Virus record (IMG/VR): IMGVR_UViG_3300025880_000024
Coordinates: 1 to 47,580 of that record
Source of the DNA: a virus
DNA length: 47,580 bases
Direction: 5' to 3' (one strand)
The notes below the pieces were generated by a model. That model was not told the DNA's origin. It saw only the letters and a list, made by a program, of their open reading frames with translations, and searched no databases. Every line of letters starts with the position of its first letter. The first letter of the stretch is position 1. Positions 21,155 to 30,309 of the stretch are shown piece after piece. The translations under genes were made by a program, and so were the position numbers.

Positions 21155-21436
21155 GTGCCTATTAAACCTAGAAACTACAAACGAGAACGTCAGCTTCAAT
21201 CTACTCCTATTGAACTAGCTAAGAATGCTGCACGGAAACGTGCTCGTAGGAAGTTAGAGAAAACTGGCGTTGTTAAGAAGGGAGACGGTAAAGATGTAGA
21301 CCATAAGAATCGTAACCCAATGGATAACGCTAGGGGTAACCTTAAAGCTAAGCCTAAGTCGGCTAATCGTAGTTTCTCACGTAAGGGTACTAAAGGTGTC
21401 TACGGTAAGAAGAACCCCACACCTAGGAGGAAGTAA
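21155..21436 (+). CDS. HNH-like small basic protein near terminase (93 aa)
   Basis: I choose the GTG at 21155 (product MPIKPRNYKRERQLQSTPIE) with AAAGG eight bases upstream; the ATG further upstream would overlap the previous gene. The segment KDVDHKNRNPMDNARGNLKA resembles the core of small phage HNH proteins (DH, N, NL). HNH proteins beside terminase genes can assist packaging in other phages. The whole protein is very basic. Confidence 0.65.
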   Translation: MPIKPRNYKRERQLQSTPIELAKNAARKRARRKLEKTGVVKKGDGKDVDHKNRNPMDNARGNLKAKPKSANRSFSRKGTKGVYGKKNPTPRRK

Positions 21437-21438
21437 TA

Positions 21439-21822
21439 ATGACTATTAATACTAAAACTGGTAGAAAGCTAAGTGAGAAGCAAGAGAAGTTCCTTGCTGT
21501 TCTATTTGAAGAAGCTAAGGGAGACCCTCTAGTTGCTAAGCGTCTAGCTGGTTACTCAGATAATAAGTCTACATCTGTTATAACAGCTGCTCTAGTTGAT
21601 GAGATAGCTGAGTTAACTCGTAAGTTCATTGCACAGAGTTCTACTAAAGCTGCGTATACAATGTTCAGTGTTATGGGTTCTAAGGATATGCTAGGTGCTA
21701 AAGAGAGAATGAATGCAGCTAAAGACATAATGGATCGCGCTGGTTTTGTTAAGACTGATAAAGTAGAAGTCACTACAGCTGAACCTCTGTTTATCCTACC
21801 AGCTAAAAGAGATGATGACTGA
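21439..21822 (+). CDS. Small terminase subunit-like protein
   Basis: The 127-residue protein starts LSEKQEKFLAVLFEEAKGDP, a DNA-binding-like helix set, followed by an oligomerisation-like helix region and the tail GFVKTDKVEVTTAEPLFILP, which is common at the end of small terminases (AKDIMDRAGFVK then PLFILPAK). It would recognise the packaging site and regulate the large subunit. The large subunit lies two genes downstream, as expected. Confidence 0.7.
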   Translation: MTINTKTGRKLSEKQEKFLAVLFEEAKGDPLVAKRLAGYSDNKSTSVITAALVDEIAELTRKFIAQSSTKAAYTMFSVMGSKDMLGAKERMNAAKDIMDRAGFVKTDKVEVTTAEPLFILPAKRDDD

Positions 21823-22088
21823 TGCCTAGGAAAGCAGAGAAAGCTATTCCTAAGACAACCAAGGGTAAGAACGCTAACTACCTGAAGACGTCCAAAGGGG
21901 CTGGCATGACTAAAAAGGGTGTGGCAGCTCATAGAGCCGCTAACCCTGGGTCTAAGCTAAAGACTGCTGTAACAGGTAAAGTTAAACCTGGAAGTAAAGA
22001 TGCTAAGAGACGTAAAGCATTCTGCAGTCGTTCTAAGAGTTGGACAGGTGAACGTGGGAAAGCCGCGAGAGCTAGGTGGAAATGCTAA
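21822..22088 (+). CDS. DUF6321-like basic phage protein (88 aa)
   Basis: The protein contains MTKKGVAAHRAANPGSKLKT, GSKDAKRRKAFCSRSKSW and ends ARARWKC. This pattern (KGV-AYR-NPGSKLKTAVT and RRKSFC-R) is found in a small basic protein family of marine phages known as DUF6321. It starts on the stop codon of the small terminase (TGATG). Function is unknown; a DNA or RNA role is likely from its charge. Confidence 0.7.
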   Translation: MPRKAEKAIPKTTKGKNANYLKTSKGAGMTKKGVAAHRAANPGSKLKTAVTGKVKPGSKDAKRRKAFCSRSKSWTGERGKAARARWKC

Positions 22089-22132
22089 TGGCTACTCCTA
22101 CTAATAAGAAACTATAATTAGTTAATTAGCAC

Positions 22133-22161
22133 TTGACAAATGACTTATAATGTGATATAAG
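22133..22161 (+). promoter_or_regulatory. Sigma70-type promoter before the packaging genes
   Basis: TTGACA (22133-22138), 17 bases, TATAAG (22156-22161), in the context ACTTGACA. The next ATG starts at 22168, seven bases after the -10, so the transcript would begin at or next to the start codon. Confidence 0.8.
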
Positions 22162-22167
22162 AGTTAA

Positions 22168-22644
22168 ATGGAACGTAAACAAGCACCTAAGATGACTTAC
22201 ATACATCCTGACCAAACTTGGAGAATACCTAAGCGTGGTGAGGATGGTGAATGGTTTCCTATAGTTAGAATAGGTAGGCATGTACCCTTTGGTTACTATC
22301 AAGACAAAGATGATAAGAATCTATTACTTCCTATTCCATCAGAACTAGAGTTACTAGAAATAGCTAAGAAGTACCTTAAAGAATACTCATTACGTATGGT
22401 AGCCCGTTGGTTAACTGAAGAGTCAGGACGGTACATCTCCCATGTAGGATTAAACAAACGTGTCAGCATCGAATACAAAAGGCGTCAAGAAAGTATCACC
22501 TATCGAATGTATGAAAGGCGCTACAAAGAAGCCTCGGAAACGGCGCGTAAGCTCGACCAAGAAAGGCTCGGTGGTATCCAAACAAGAAGATACTACACCA
22601 CAGACGAAGATAGAAAAGACTATACCAGCGACGGTGATACCTGA
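22168..22644 (+). CDS. HTH-containing protein overlapping the large terminase
   Basis: The 158-residue protein has an N-terminal aromatic region and a helix-turn-helix-like segment (ELLEIAKKYLKEYSLRMVAR, WLTEESGRYISHVGLNKRV), then a charged helix. The last 185 bases overlap the large terminase frame. The promoter leaves essentially no leader, so translation is probably leaderless. It could be a second packaging adaptor, or the N-terminal part of the large terminase joined by a +1 frameshift near its end (stop context ACC TGA A at 22639-22645). Confidence 0.65.
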   Translation: MERKQAPKMTYIHPDQTWRIPKRGEDGEWFPIVRIGRHVPFGYYQDKDDKNLLLPIPSELELLEIAKKYLKEYSLRMVARWLTEESGRYISHVGLNKRVSIEYKRRQESITYRMYERRYKEASETARKLDQERLGGIQTRRYYTTDEDRKDYTSDGDT

Positions 22645-24058
22645 ACCTATTAATGTAGCTAAAGCACAGGATATCATATTCCAACCAAACGAAGGTCCAC
22701 AGACAGACTTTCTAGCATCTAATGAACAAGAGGTGTTGTACGGTGGTGCAGCAGGAGGTGGTAAGAGCTACGCAATGGTAGCTGACCCTGTACGCTACTT
22801 TAACAACCCTCACTCCCGTGGCTTGTTAGTACGTAGAAGTACTGAAGAACTACGGGAGCTTATCTCGGTGTCTAAGCAGCTGTATCCTAAAGCAGTTCCT
22901 GGGATTAAGTTTATGGAAAGAGATAAGACTTGGATAGCTCCAAGTGGTGCTACTCTTTGGATGTCTTATCTTGACAGAGATGATGACGTTATGCGTTACC
23001 AAGGTCAAGCTTTTAATTGGATTGGCTTAGATGAACTTACACAGTGGCCTACTCCTTACGCTTGGAACTATATGAGATCACGTCTACGTACAACTAAAGC
23101 TTCTGGGTTACCTCTCTATATGAGAGCTACTACAAACCCAGGAGGTCCAGGACATCACTGGGTGAAGAAGACCTTTATTGATCCTTCCCCAGCTAATAAG
23201 ACTTTCTGGGCTACTGACGAATACGGAGAAACTATATGTTGGCCTAAGGGTCATACACGCGCAGGGGAGCCTTTGTTTAAACGTAGGTTTATACCTGCTA
23301 ATTTGTTTAATAACCCATACCTAGCTGAAGATGGTATGTACGAAGCTAACCTTCTCTCAATGCCTGAGCATCAACGTAGACAACTACTGGATGGCGATTG
23401 GAGTGTATCAGAAGGTGCAGCATTTACTGAGTTTAAACCTAAGATCCATGTAGTAGAACCCTACGATATACCTAATTCATGGTCTAAGTTCAGAGCGTGT
23501 GACTACGGTTACGGAAGTATGACAGCTGTATTATGGTTCGCAGTAACACCTGCTGAGCAGATAGTTGTATACAGAGAGTTATATGTTAATAAGACTACAG
23601 CTGTAGACCTAGCTGGTATGGTTAATGACATAGAACGTGGTGAGAAGATACGCTACGGAGTCTTAGATAGCTCACTTTGGCATAACAGAGGTGACACAGG
23701 ACCGTCTCTAGCTGAGCAGATGATACAAAGAGGATGTAGGTGGAGACCTTCAGATAGATCAAAAGGGTCACGTATAGCTGGTAAGAACGAAGTGCATAGA
23801 AGACTACAGGTGGACGAGTTTACAGAAGAACCTAGGTTGGTATTCTTTAACGTCTGTAAGAACATTATAACTGAACTACCTTCACTACCTTTAGATAAGA
23901 ATAACCCTGATGATGTAGATACTAAGAGTCCTATTGATCACGGTTATGATGCTTTACGTTACGGACTGATGACTAGACCAAGAAGTAGCTTGTTTGATTA
24001 TGACCCTAATGCGGCTGGCGCAGGGTTTCAAGCTGCTGACGATGTTTTTGGATACTAA
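22460..24058 (+). CDS. Large terminase subunit (packaging ATPase-nuclease)
   Basis: Counting from the GTG at 22460 the protein has 532 residues. Walker A is GGAAGGGKS (95-103), Walker B is WIGLDE (D191, E192) with a following coupling motif (TNPGGPGHHWV). The nuclease domain has D348 in FRACDYGYG, D in YGVLDSS and the final DHGYDALRYG. An ATG at 22511 is an alternative start; the first 65 residues are basic and Ser/Thr-rich. The enzyme translocates DNA into the prohead and cuts the concatemer. It is followed closely by the portal gene. Confidence 0.93.
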   Translation: MSASNTKGVKKVSPIECMKGATKKPRKRRVSSTKKGSVVSKQEDTTPQTKIEKTIPATVIPEPINVAKAQDIIFQPNEGPQTDFLASNEQEVLYGGAAGGGKSYAMVADPVRYFNNPHSRGLLVRRSTEELRELISVSKQLYPKAVPGIKFMERDKTWIAPSGATLWMSYLDRDDDVMRYQGQAFNWIGLDELTQWPTPYAWNYMRSRLRTTKASGLPLYMRATTNPGGPGHHWVKKTFIDPSPANKTFWATDEYGETICWPKGHTRAGEPLFKRRFIPANLFNNPYLAEDGMYEANLLSMPEHQRRQLLDGDWSVSEGAAFTEFKPKIHVVEPYDIPNSWSKFRACDYGYGSMTAVLWFAVTPAEQIVVYRELYVNKTTAVDLAGMVNDIERGEKIRYGVLDSSLWHNRGDTGPSLAEQMIQRGCRWRPSDRSKGSRIAGKNEVHRRLQVDEFTEEPRLVFFNVCKNIITELPSLPLDKNNPDDVDTKSPIDHGYDALRYGLMTRPRSSLFDYDPNAAGAGFQAADDVFGY

Positions 24059-24073
24059 TAAGGAAGCGACAGT

Positions 24074-26242
24074 ATGGATGAAGATACAAACGAGATCATC
24101 ATGGAAGAAGCAGTATCTTCGTATATTGATGATATTAAAGAAGATGATAAAACAGATGAGAATGTAGGTTCTGTAGTAGGTTTTGTTACTCAACGCTTCT
24201 CTAAAGCTGAAACTGCTCGTTACATAGATGAGCAACGCTGGATTGTAGCTTACCGTAACTATCGGGGTCTCTATGGCCCTGATGTTCGTTTTACATCTAC
24301 TGAAAAGTCAAGAGTATTCGTTAAAGTTACTAAGACTAAAGTATTAGCTGCATATGGTCAAGTTACTGAAGTTCTATTCGGTAATAACAAGTTTCCTATC
24401 TCAGTAGATCCTACAACGCTTCCAGAGGGCATTACAGAGGCTGTACACTTCGAAAGCAGCTCTGATATGCAAAAGGCTAAAAAGGACGCTCAGGGCGGCT
24501 CTCAGAGCCTCTCAGAGCCTAGTATGGATGACATGAAGCTAAAGCCAGGAGAGACACTACCAGACTTAATGGAACGGGTAGGTTCTCTTAAGACTAAACT
24601 GGAACCTGTAGGTTCTTCATTAGAAGAGGGTCTCGGTGGTACAGCTACTGAAGTTACTATCTACCCTGCAATGGTAGCAGCTAAGAAGATGGAGAAGAAG
24701 ATACATGACCAGTTAGACGAGTCTAGTGCCTCTAAGAAGCTACGTACAGCAGCTTTTGAATGCGCATTGTTTGGCACAGGTGTTATGAAAGGTCCATTTG
24801 CTGTAGACAAAGAGTATCCTAACTGGGATGAAGAGGGTAACTATAAACCACGTATTAAGACAATACCACAATGTGATGCAGTTTCTATATGGAACTTCTA
24901 CCCTGATCCAGATGCTAACTCTATGGAAGAAGCTGAGTACATTGTTGAACGACATAAGATGTCTAAGTCTCAGATGAGGTCTCTTAAGAAGCGTCCTTTC
25001 TTCCGTGATAACGCTATTGACTTAGCTCTGGGTTTTGGGCCTTCGTACACTAAAGAGTGGTGGGAGTCTATCATGGAAGATGACTCTACCGAAGTAGTAA
25101 CAGAACGCTATGAAGTCCTTGAGTTCTGGGGTTACGTAGATCGTGAAGTACTTGAAGATCATAACGTTGATATTCCTAAAGAACTGAAAGATGCAGATCA
25201 GTTAAATGTCAATGTTTGGATATGTAATGATCAGGTACTACGTCTGGTTATGAATCCGTTTAACCCACAGATAATACCCTACTACGCAATGCCATATGAA
25301 GTCAATCCTTACTCCTTCTTTGGGGTAGGACTAGCTGAGAACATGGATGACACACAAACCTTAATGAATGGTTTCATGCGTATGTCAGTAGATAACGCTG
25401 CTTTGTCAGGTAACTTAATACTAGAAGTTGATGAAAACAACCTAGTTCCAGGCCAAGACTTGTCAATATATCCTGGGAAAGTCTTCCGTAGAAGCGGTGG
25501 TGCTCCTGGACAGGCTATCTTTGGTACTAAGTTCCCTAACGTATCTCAAGAGAATATGCAGATGTTTGATAAGGCTAGGGTTCTAGCTGATGAATCAACT
25601 GGTTTACCTAGCTTCTCACATGGGCAGACAGGTGTCTCAGGTGTTGGTCGTACAGCATCAGGTATCTCAATGCTTATGTCTGCTGCTAACGGTTCTATTC
25701 GTACTGTAGTTAAGAATGTAGATGACTATCTCCTAGCTCCTCTAGGTAAAGCCTTCTTCTCATTCAATATGCAGTTTGACCATGACCCAGAGATCAAAGG
25801 AGACCTAGAGGTTAAAGCCCGTGGTACTTCTTCTCTAATGGCTAACGAAGTACGTAGTCAACGTCTTACACAGTTCTTACAGGTTGTACAGAACCCAGTG
25901 TTAGCTCCTTTCGCTAAGATGGACTACATCATACGTGAGATTGCTGAGTCAATGGACCTAGACGCTGATAAGGTAGTCAACTCTTTCTCTGAAGCTGCTC
26001 TTCAAGCTGAAGTACTTAAGAAGTTCCAAGAAGCTAACCCTGAGGAAGCTCCTAAACCTGAGGCAGCACCAGAAGGTGGAGACCCCTCTGGTAACGGAGG
26101 TGGTACTATAGGAACAGGTGGTGTCCCAACTCCAGGAGAAGAAGGATTCTCAGGTAACGCAGGTACTCCACCTGCAGGACCAGAGGGTGGACTAGAGGCT
26201 TCCCTAAGTTCATACTTAGGTAATAATGGTGGTGTTCAGTAA
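24074..26242 (+). CDS. Portal protein
   Basis: The 722-residue protein lies directly after the large terminase and has the features of podovirus-type portals: an acidic N-terminus, AETARYIDEQRWIVAYRNYR, a long core with GTGVMKGPFAV and NPYSFFGVGLAENMDDTQTL (stem and wing region), then helical parts, and a Pro/Gly/Glu-rich C-terminus. The dodecameric portal forms the vertex through which DNA passes and binds the terminase and tail. The stop overlaps the next ATG (TAATG). Confidence 0.85.
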   Translation: MDEDTNEIIMEEAVSSYIDDIKEDDKTDENVGSVVGFVTQRFSKAETARYIDEQRWIVAYRNYRGLYGPDVRFTSTEKSRVFVKVTKTKVLAAYGQVTEVLFGNNKFPISVDPTTLPEGITEAVHFESSSDMQKAKKDAQGGSQSLSEPSMDDMKLKPGETLPDLMERVGSLKTKLEPVGSSLEEGLGGTATEVTIYPAMVAAKKMEKKIHDQLDESSASKKLRTAAFECALFGTGVMKGPFAVDKEYPNWDEEGNYKPRIKTIPQCDAVSIWNFYPDPDANSMEEAEYIVERHKMSKSQMRSLKKRPFFRDNAIDLALGFGPSYTKEWWESIMEDDSTEVVTERYEVLEFWGYVDREVLEDHNVDIPKELKDADQLNVNVWICNDQVLRLVMNPFNPQIIPYYAMPYEVNPYSFFGVGLAENMDDTQTLMNGFMRMSVDNAALSGNLILEVDENNLVPGQDLSIYPGKVFRRSGGAPGQAIFGTKFPNVSQENMQMFDKARVLADESTGLPSFSHGQTGVSGVGRTASGISMLMSAANGSIRTVVKNVDDYLLAPLGKAFFSFNMQFDHDPEIKGDLEVKARGTSSLMANEVRSQRLTQFLQVVQNPVLAPFAKMDYIIREIAESMDLDADKVVNSFSEAALQAEVLKKFQEANPEEAPKPEAAPEGGDPSGNGGGTIGTGGVPTPGEEGFSGNAGTPPAGPEGGLEASLSSYLGNNGGVQ

Positions 26243-27030
26243 TGGATGCTAAGTTATTAGCAACTATCATAGCTATAGCTAAGAAGGAAGCTGGTGCTTT
26301 AGCTAAAGATAACAGAGAGTTGGAACGTACTGTAACTGCTAAGCTACAGGAGTTTCACAAAAGGTCTCCTATTCTAGAGACACCTAAGTTCTTTAGGAAA
26401 GGTGGACAGCTCATATGCTCTTGGTCTTCAGGTTTAACATTAGACTTAGGTAATGTGGTTGGACCTAAGGGGGCTAAAGGCGACAAAGGTGATAAAGGTC
26501 TACAAGGCCCAGCTGGTGCCGATGGGCTTAATGGTCGTAACGGCATTGATGGTCTTAACGGTAGAGACGGTGTAGACGGACGTAACGGTAAGGATGGAAT
26601 ACAAGGTCCAGCTGGTAAAGACGGAAGCACAGGTCTGAAAGGCCCAGAGGGTAACCAAGGACCAGCAGGTCCACAAGGTCTCAAGGGTGAAGAAGGTAAA
26701 GAAGGTCTACGAGGTCTTAAAGGACAAGATGGTTCTGATGGTCTTGACGGTGAAGATGGAGACGGTATAGCTAAAGCATGGGTTAGTGAAGATCATCACC
26801 TGATGATTAAACTAAACAGTGGACGTACAATAGATACTGGTTATGTACGTGGTAAAGCTGGTATCTCTGGTAAAGGTGGTCGTGTCTCAGGAGGCTACGT
26901 AGGAGGAGGAGGCGGTGGTGGTAACATCATTGTACCTCCTGCTGATAATAATAATAATGTAGATGGCGGTGCTGCCGCATCTGTTTATTTAGTAACGCAG
27001 CACATTAACGGAGGAACCGCCAGTGGCTGA
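26242..27030 (+). CDS. Collagen-like structural protein I (262 aa)
   Basis: An N-terminal 73-residue domain (helical start, then [14 protein letters not shown]) is followed by 34 uninterrupted Gly-x-y triplets at residues 74-175 ([13 protein letters not shown] and so on), then a domain with [20 protein letters not shown] and a Gly-rich tail. Such triplets form collagen triple helices in phage fibres. The protein is probably trimeric and exposed on the virion. It begins on the portal stop and overlaps the next gene. Confidence 0.8.
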   Translation: MDAKLLATIIAIAKKEAGALAKDNRELERTVTAKLQEFHKRSPILETPKFFRKGGQLICSWSSGLTLDLGNVVGPKGAKGDKGDKGLQGPAGADGLNGRNGIDGLNGRDGVDGRNGKDGIQGPAGKDGSTGLKGPEGNQGPAGPQGLKGEEGKEGLRGLKGQDGSDGLDGEDGDGIAKAWVSEDHHLMIKLNSGRTIDTGYVRGKAGISGKGGRVSGGYVGGGGGGGNIIVPPADNNNNVDGGAAASVYLVTQHINGGTASG

Positions 27031-30000
27031 TATTATTCAGATTAGACGAGATACACAAGGTAACTGGTTAGACGTAGATCCTATTCTAGCTCAAGGAGAG
27101 TTTGCTGTAGAGGTTGATACTAACCAGTTTAAGATAGGTAATGGCACAGACGTATACAGTGTCCTACCGTATGTGACACAAGGACCAGAAGGTCCGCAAG
27201 GTGGTCTAGGACCCGAAGGTCCACAAGGTATTCAAGGTCCACAAGGTGATACAGGTCTGCAAGGACCAGAAGGTCCACAAGGTCCAGCTGGCAACGATAG
27301 TGTTGTTCAAGGACCCGAAGGTCCACAAGGTGCTACAGGACCCGAAGGTCCACAAGGTGCTACAGGACCAGAAGGTCCACAAGGTATTCAAGGTCTACAA
27401 GGGGATCAAGGACCTAAAGGAGACACTGGAGAGGCTGGCCCCAAGGGAGACACTGGTGATCAAGGTCCTACAGGACCAGAACTACAGACTGAGTTGTTTG
27501 ACGATAAGTCACCAGTACTTGCAGCCAATCTTGATGCAAATAATAAGAATCTAGAAAACGTTGATACCATAACTGCGGCAAAGGGAGACTTTGGCTCCCC
27601 TGCGGCATTGCGTTCGTTTAACGTATATGGAACTGGCACAAATGGTCGTCTGAGCTTACAAAGCAATGAGGCTGGAAACCCAGGTCTTGAGATGACTATA
27701 GATAGCAACGTTACTAGAGTGTTAGCTCGGTTAGCTAGAGCGGGGACAAGCGGTACAGAGCTTCAAGTCTGGAATCAACGAGACGGCGGTGGTATACATA
27801 TGCCCTTCGTCTTTGGAGAGGGCGGTGAGTTCTTTATTAGACCCAAAGGCTCTAGCACAGATGTTGTAAATGATGCTGGATTCAGAAACCAAGCAGGCAC
27901 TCTTGAGTTCAGGAATGATAATGGAACATGGTCTTCTTTTGGCTCGGCTGATGGAGAACAAGGAGAACAAGGACCACAAGGGCCACAAGGTCCGATAGGT
28001 CCAGAAGGTCTGATAGGTCCAGAAGGTCCTAAAGGTGACACTGGTGACGCTGGCCCACAAGGTTCTAAAGGTGATACAGGTCTGCAAGGCCCAGAAGGAC
28101 CACAAGGTCCTATAGGTCCAGAAGGTCCAACAGCGGTTTCAACAGATGCTGACAATACGGCTACGCTAGGAACGGATGGTCTAGTCTACGTAGCTGGACC
28201 GTCAGGAACACCAAGCCTAGACCTCCAATGGTTCTTTCAAGATTCAACTGCAGGACAACCTAACCCTAACTTCTTTAGGACAGACGAGCGTGAGATAAAT
28301 GACATCACATCTTTAGACTTATCTTGGGTATCGTTTCCTAACAGAGAGGTCGCTAACCTCCTAGGTGAGCTTAGGCAAGGTGACAAGATATACATACAAC
28401 AGAACAACGCTGAGTCGAACTACGCCAACTTTGATATTACTGCTGACCCTGTAGACAACGGGACATGGTGGACTATCGCAGTTAATGCCTACGGAGCAGG
28501 TGAGAGATTCTCTATAGATCAAGACTGTGTATTCCTATTCTGGCGGGGAGCTGATGATGGAGGAGGAGGAGGCGTAACCCCTGATGATAGCATAGCGAAC
28601 TCTAAGGGTGCAGCACTGGCACTAGAGCAATCGTTACTAGCTAAAGATGGACAGCCAGCACTGACGGTACTTGCAGTAGGCGCTACGAACACGGGGAAAG
28701 TGCAAGGTTGTAGCCTAGGTAATGGTAACGTTGTCGAGGTATATGCCAGTGGTGCTGACTTTAACAGCTCTACTGTTTTGCACCGAGAGTTCATGTCAGC
28801 AGGTGAACCTATCTGCTTCACGGGACTAAGCGCTGGGGCAATCATCACAAGCACCCAAGGCTTCTACGGTATGGGTGAACAGATAGAGGGGGGTAACGAA
28901 AGCCCTATGCCTTTGCTGTCTCTGGGCTTAGCGTTTACGGGTACGTTCCTGTATGCGTTTCGTAATTCTAACAACTACCCAAGTGAAGGCCTCAGTACAG
29001 GCCAAGTCACTGTGGTCAACGGCCCTCTACCTTCTACGGTTACGTTCACTAGGAATGGTAATCAAGTAGAAGATCAAGCGCCTCGCAACCTTGAGCCGTT
29101 TGAGCTTACGATCTTCTACACGAATGCGAATGGAGAATACTTCCTGTCAGGTACGTCACCCGTTATGGCGTGTATACAAGCATACATGGGGACTAATCCT
29201 CCGCTAGTTCCTGGAGACCCAGCAGACGCAAGCCAGCGTTTTTATGATGCTCGTCTTGTAATGCCTCTAACAAACGACGGCATCACATGGCCTCGTTCTG
29301 GTTACGTGAGTGCGCCTTACGACAACACAACGTCTAAGTATTATGTGCGTGACGGCGTTACTGGGGACTTCCCCGCAGTGAGTCCTGGAGTTCCCGTGGA
29401 CTTTGACGCAGGCACCTCTACGGGCGCTAACGACCCAGATTATGAACCAAGAGGGGCTACAAGACTTCGGGCTAATGGTCTTGTAGTGGCTTACTCAGGT
29501 GCAGACACAGCAGGTCTTGAGGCTTCACCTATGATCCCTGTATCAGCTATGTCTCAGGTAGTTGCACAGCCCTTCTGGATTGATGATTCAGGAGATGGCG
29601 GTACCTCTGGCGTTGCTATTGCAAGCCCCTACGAGGGTACAGCTAAGGTCTACGCTTGGAATGAAGCAACAGGTGTAGCTGAATTGGCCTATACAGTACC
29701 ACTCGCAAGAGGCACTATAGGGCAGGGTATCGCACCTACTACACCAGAGGATCAATACATTCCTTGTGCTGGCATGGTAGCTAACGAGTCAACTCTAGAT
29801 GCTGACCCTTCAGTTGTTCAGTTAGTTGGAAACTTAGGCCCAGGATACGTTGTAGCTGACGTTCCCATCACAGTTGTAGCACAGAACGCATCACCGACCC
29901 TGATACCTGCAATACGTTCACAGAACGGAACAACGACAACATCTATTGTTAGTGATGATGACGAAACGCTAATGCTGGGATGGACGCCTGTACAGAAGAA

Positions 30001-30085
30001 GGCAGAGATCACAGAGGATGCCGATGGGTACACACGTAAACGAGTACTAGATAACACAGGAGCCATCACATGGCCTCTTACGTAA
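27023..30085 (+). CDS. Collagen-like receptor-binding or decoration protein (1020 aa)
   Basis: The start is GTG with AGGAG upstream, overlapping the previous gene by eight bases. Residues 1-51 ([20 protein letters not shown] ... [15 protein letters not shown]) match the N-terminal domain of Mtd-like tail proteins. Two collagen stretches follow (about 53-155 and 312-370; GPEGPQG units), separated by a beta-rich domain, then a large C-terminal region of about 640 residues, probably several beta domains. Codons in the C-terminal half (CGT, ACG, GCG) look richer in G and C than in the neighbours, suggesting transfer. It is likely a trimeric fibre binding the host, though it lies among head genes. 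Confidence 0.75.
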   Translation: MADIIQIRRDTQGNWLDVDPILAQGEFAVEVDTNQFKIGNGTDVYSVLPYVTQGPEGPQGGLGPEGPQGIQGPQGDTGLQGPEGPQGPAGNDSVVQGPEGPQGATGPEGPQGATGPEGPQGIQGLQGDQGPKGDTGEAGPKGDTGDQGPTGPELQTELFDDKSPVLAANLDANNKNLENVDTITAAKGDFGSPAALRSFNVYGTGTNGRLSLQSNEAGNPGLEMTIDSNVTRVLARLARAGTSGTELQVWNQRDGGGIHMPFVFGEGGEFFIRPKGSSTDVVNDAGFRNQAGTLEFRNDNGTWSSFGSADGEQGEQGPQGPQGPIGPEGLIGPEGPKGDTGDAGPQGSKGDTGLQGPEGPQGPIGPEGPTAVSTDADNTATLGTDGLVYVAGPSGTPSLDLQWFFQDSTAGQPNPNFFRTDEREINDITSLDLSWVSFPNREVANLLGELRQGDKIYIQQNNAESNYANFDITADPVDNGTWWTIAVNAYGAGERFSIDQDCVFLFWRGADDGGGGGVTPDDSIANSKGAALALEQSLLAKDGQPALTVLAVGATNTGKVQGCSLGNGNVVEVYASGADFNSSTVLHREFMSAGEPICFTGLSAGAIITSTQGFYGMGEQIEGGNESPMPLLSLGLAFTGTFLYAFRNSNNYPSEGLSTGQVTVVNGPLPSTVTFTRNGNQVEDQAPRNLEPFELTIFYTNANGEYFLSGTSPVMACIQAYMGTNPPLVPGDPADASQRFYDARLVMPLTNDGITWPRSGYVSAPYDNTTSKYYVRDGVTGDFPAVSPGVPVDFDAGTSTGANDPDYEPRGATRLRANGLVVAYSGADTAGLEASPMIPVSAMSQVVAQPFWIDDSGDGGTSGVAIASPYEGTAKVYAWNEATGVAELAYTVPLARGTIGQGIAPTTPEDQYIPCAGMVANESTLDADPSVVQLVGNLGPGYVVADVPITVVAQNASPTLIPAIRSQNGTTTTSIVSDDDETLMLGWTPVQKKAEITEDADGYTRKRVLDNTGAITWPLT

Positions 30086-30100
30086 CCAAGGGAACCAATA

Positions 30101-30307
30101 ATGATTATTAAACAACTAGTAAACTCTACAGCTTTGTGGGATGCCTTTAATACTGAGTTAGATGAACGTATCCACTTTGCACAAAAACAACTTGAGCAAA
30201 GAGACGAACAGCAAGAGCTTTATAGAATACAAGGTGAGATCAAAGCGTTGCGTAGCCTTAAGATGCTTCGTGATAAAGTCAACGGTGCTAGAACGGAGAC
30301 CTTTTAA
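30101..30307 (+). CDS. Small coiled-coil protein (68 aa)
   Basis: The protein is one long amphipathic helix (WDAFNTELDERIHFAQKQLE, then IQGEIKALRSLKMLRDKVN). Proteins like this are found among head genes of many podoviruses, with no known role. AAGGGAACC lies upstream of the ATG. Confidence 0.65.
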   Translation: MIIKQLVNSTALWDAFNTELDERIHFAQKQLEQRDEQQELYRIQGEIKALRSLKMLRDKVNGARTETF

Positions 30308-30309
30308 CT

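Noticed and set aside
22088-22117. Nine-codon frame MATPTNKKL before the packaging promoter
   Set aside because: Too short and without a ribosome-binding site.
26355-28155. Proline/serine-rich open frames on the minus strand
   Set aside because: They are shadows of the collagen triplets on the plus strand.
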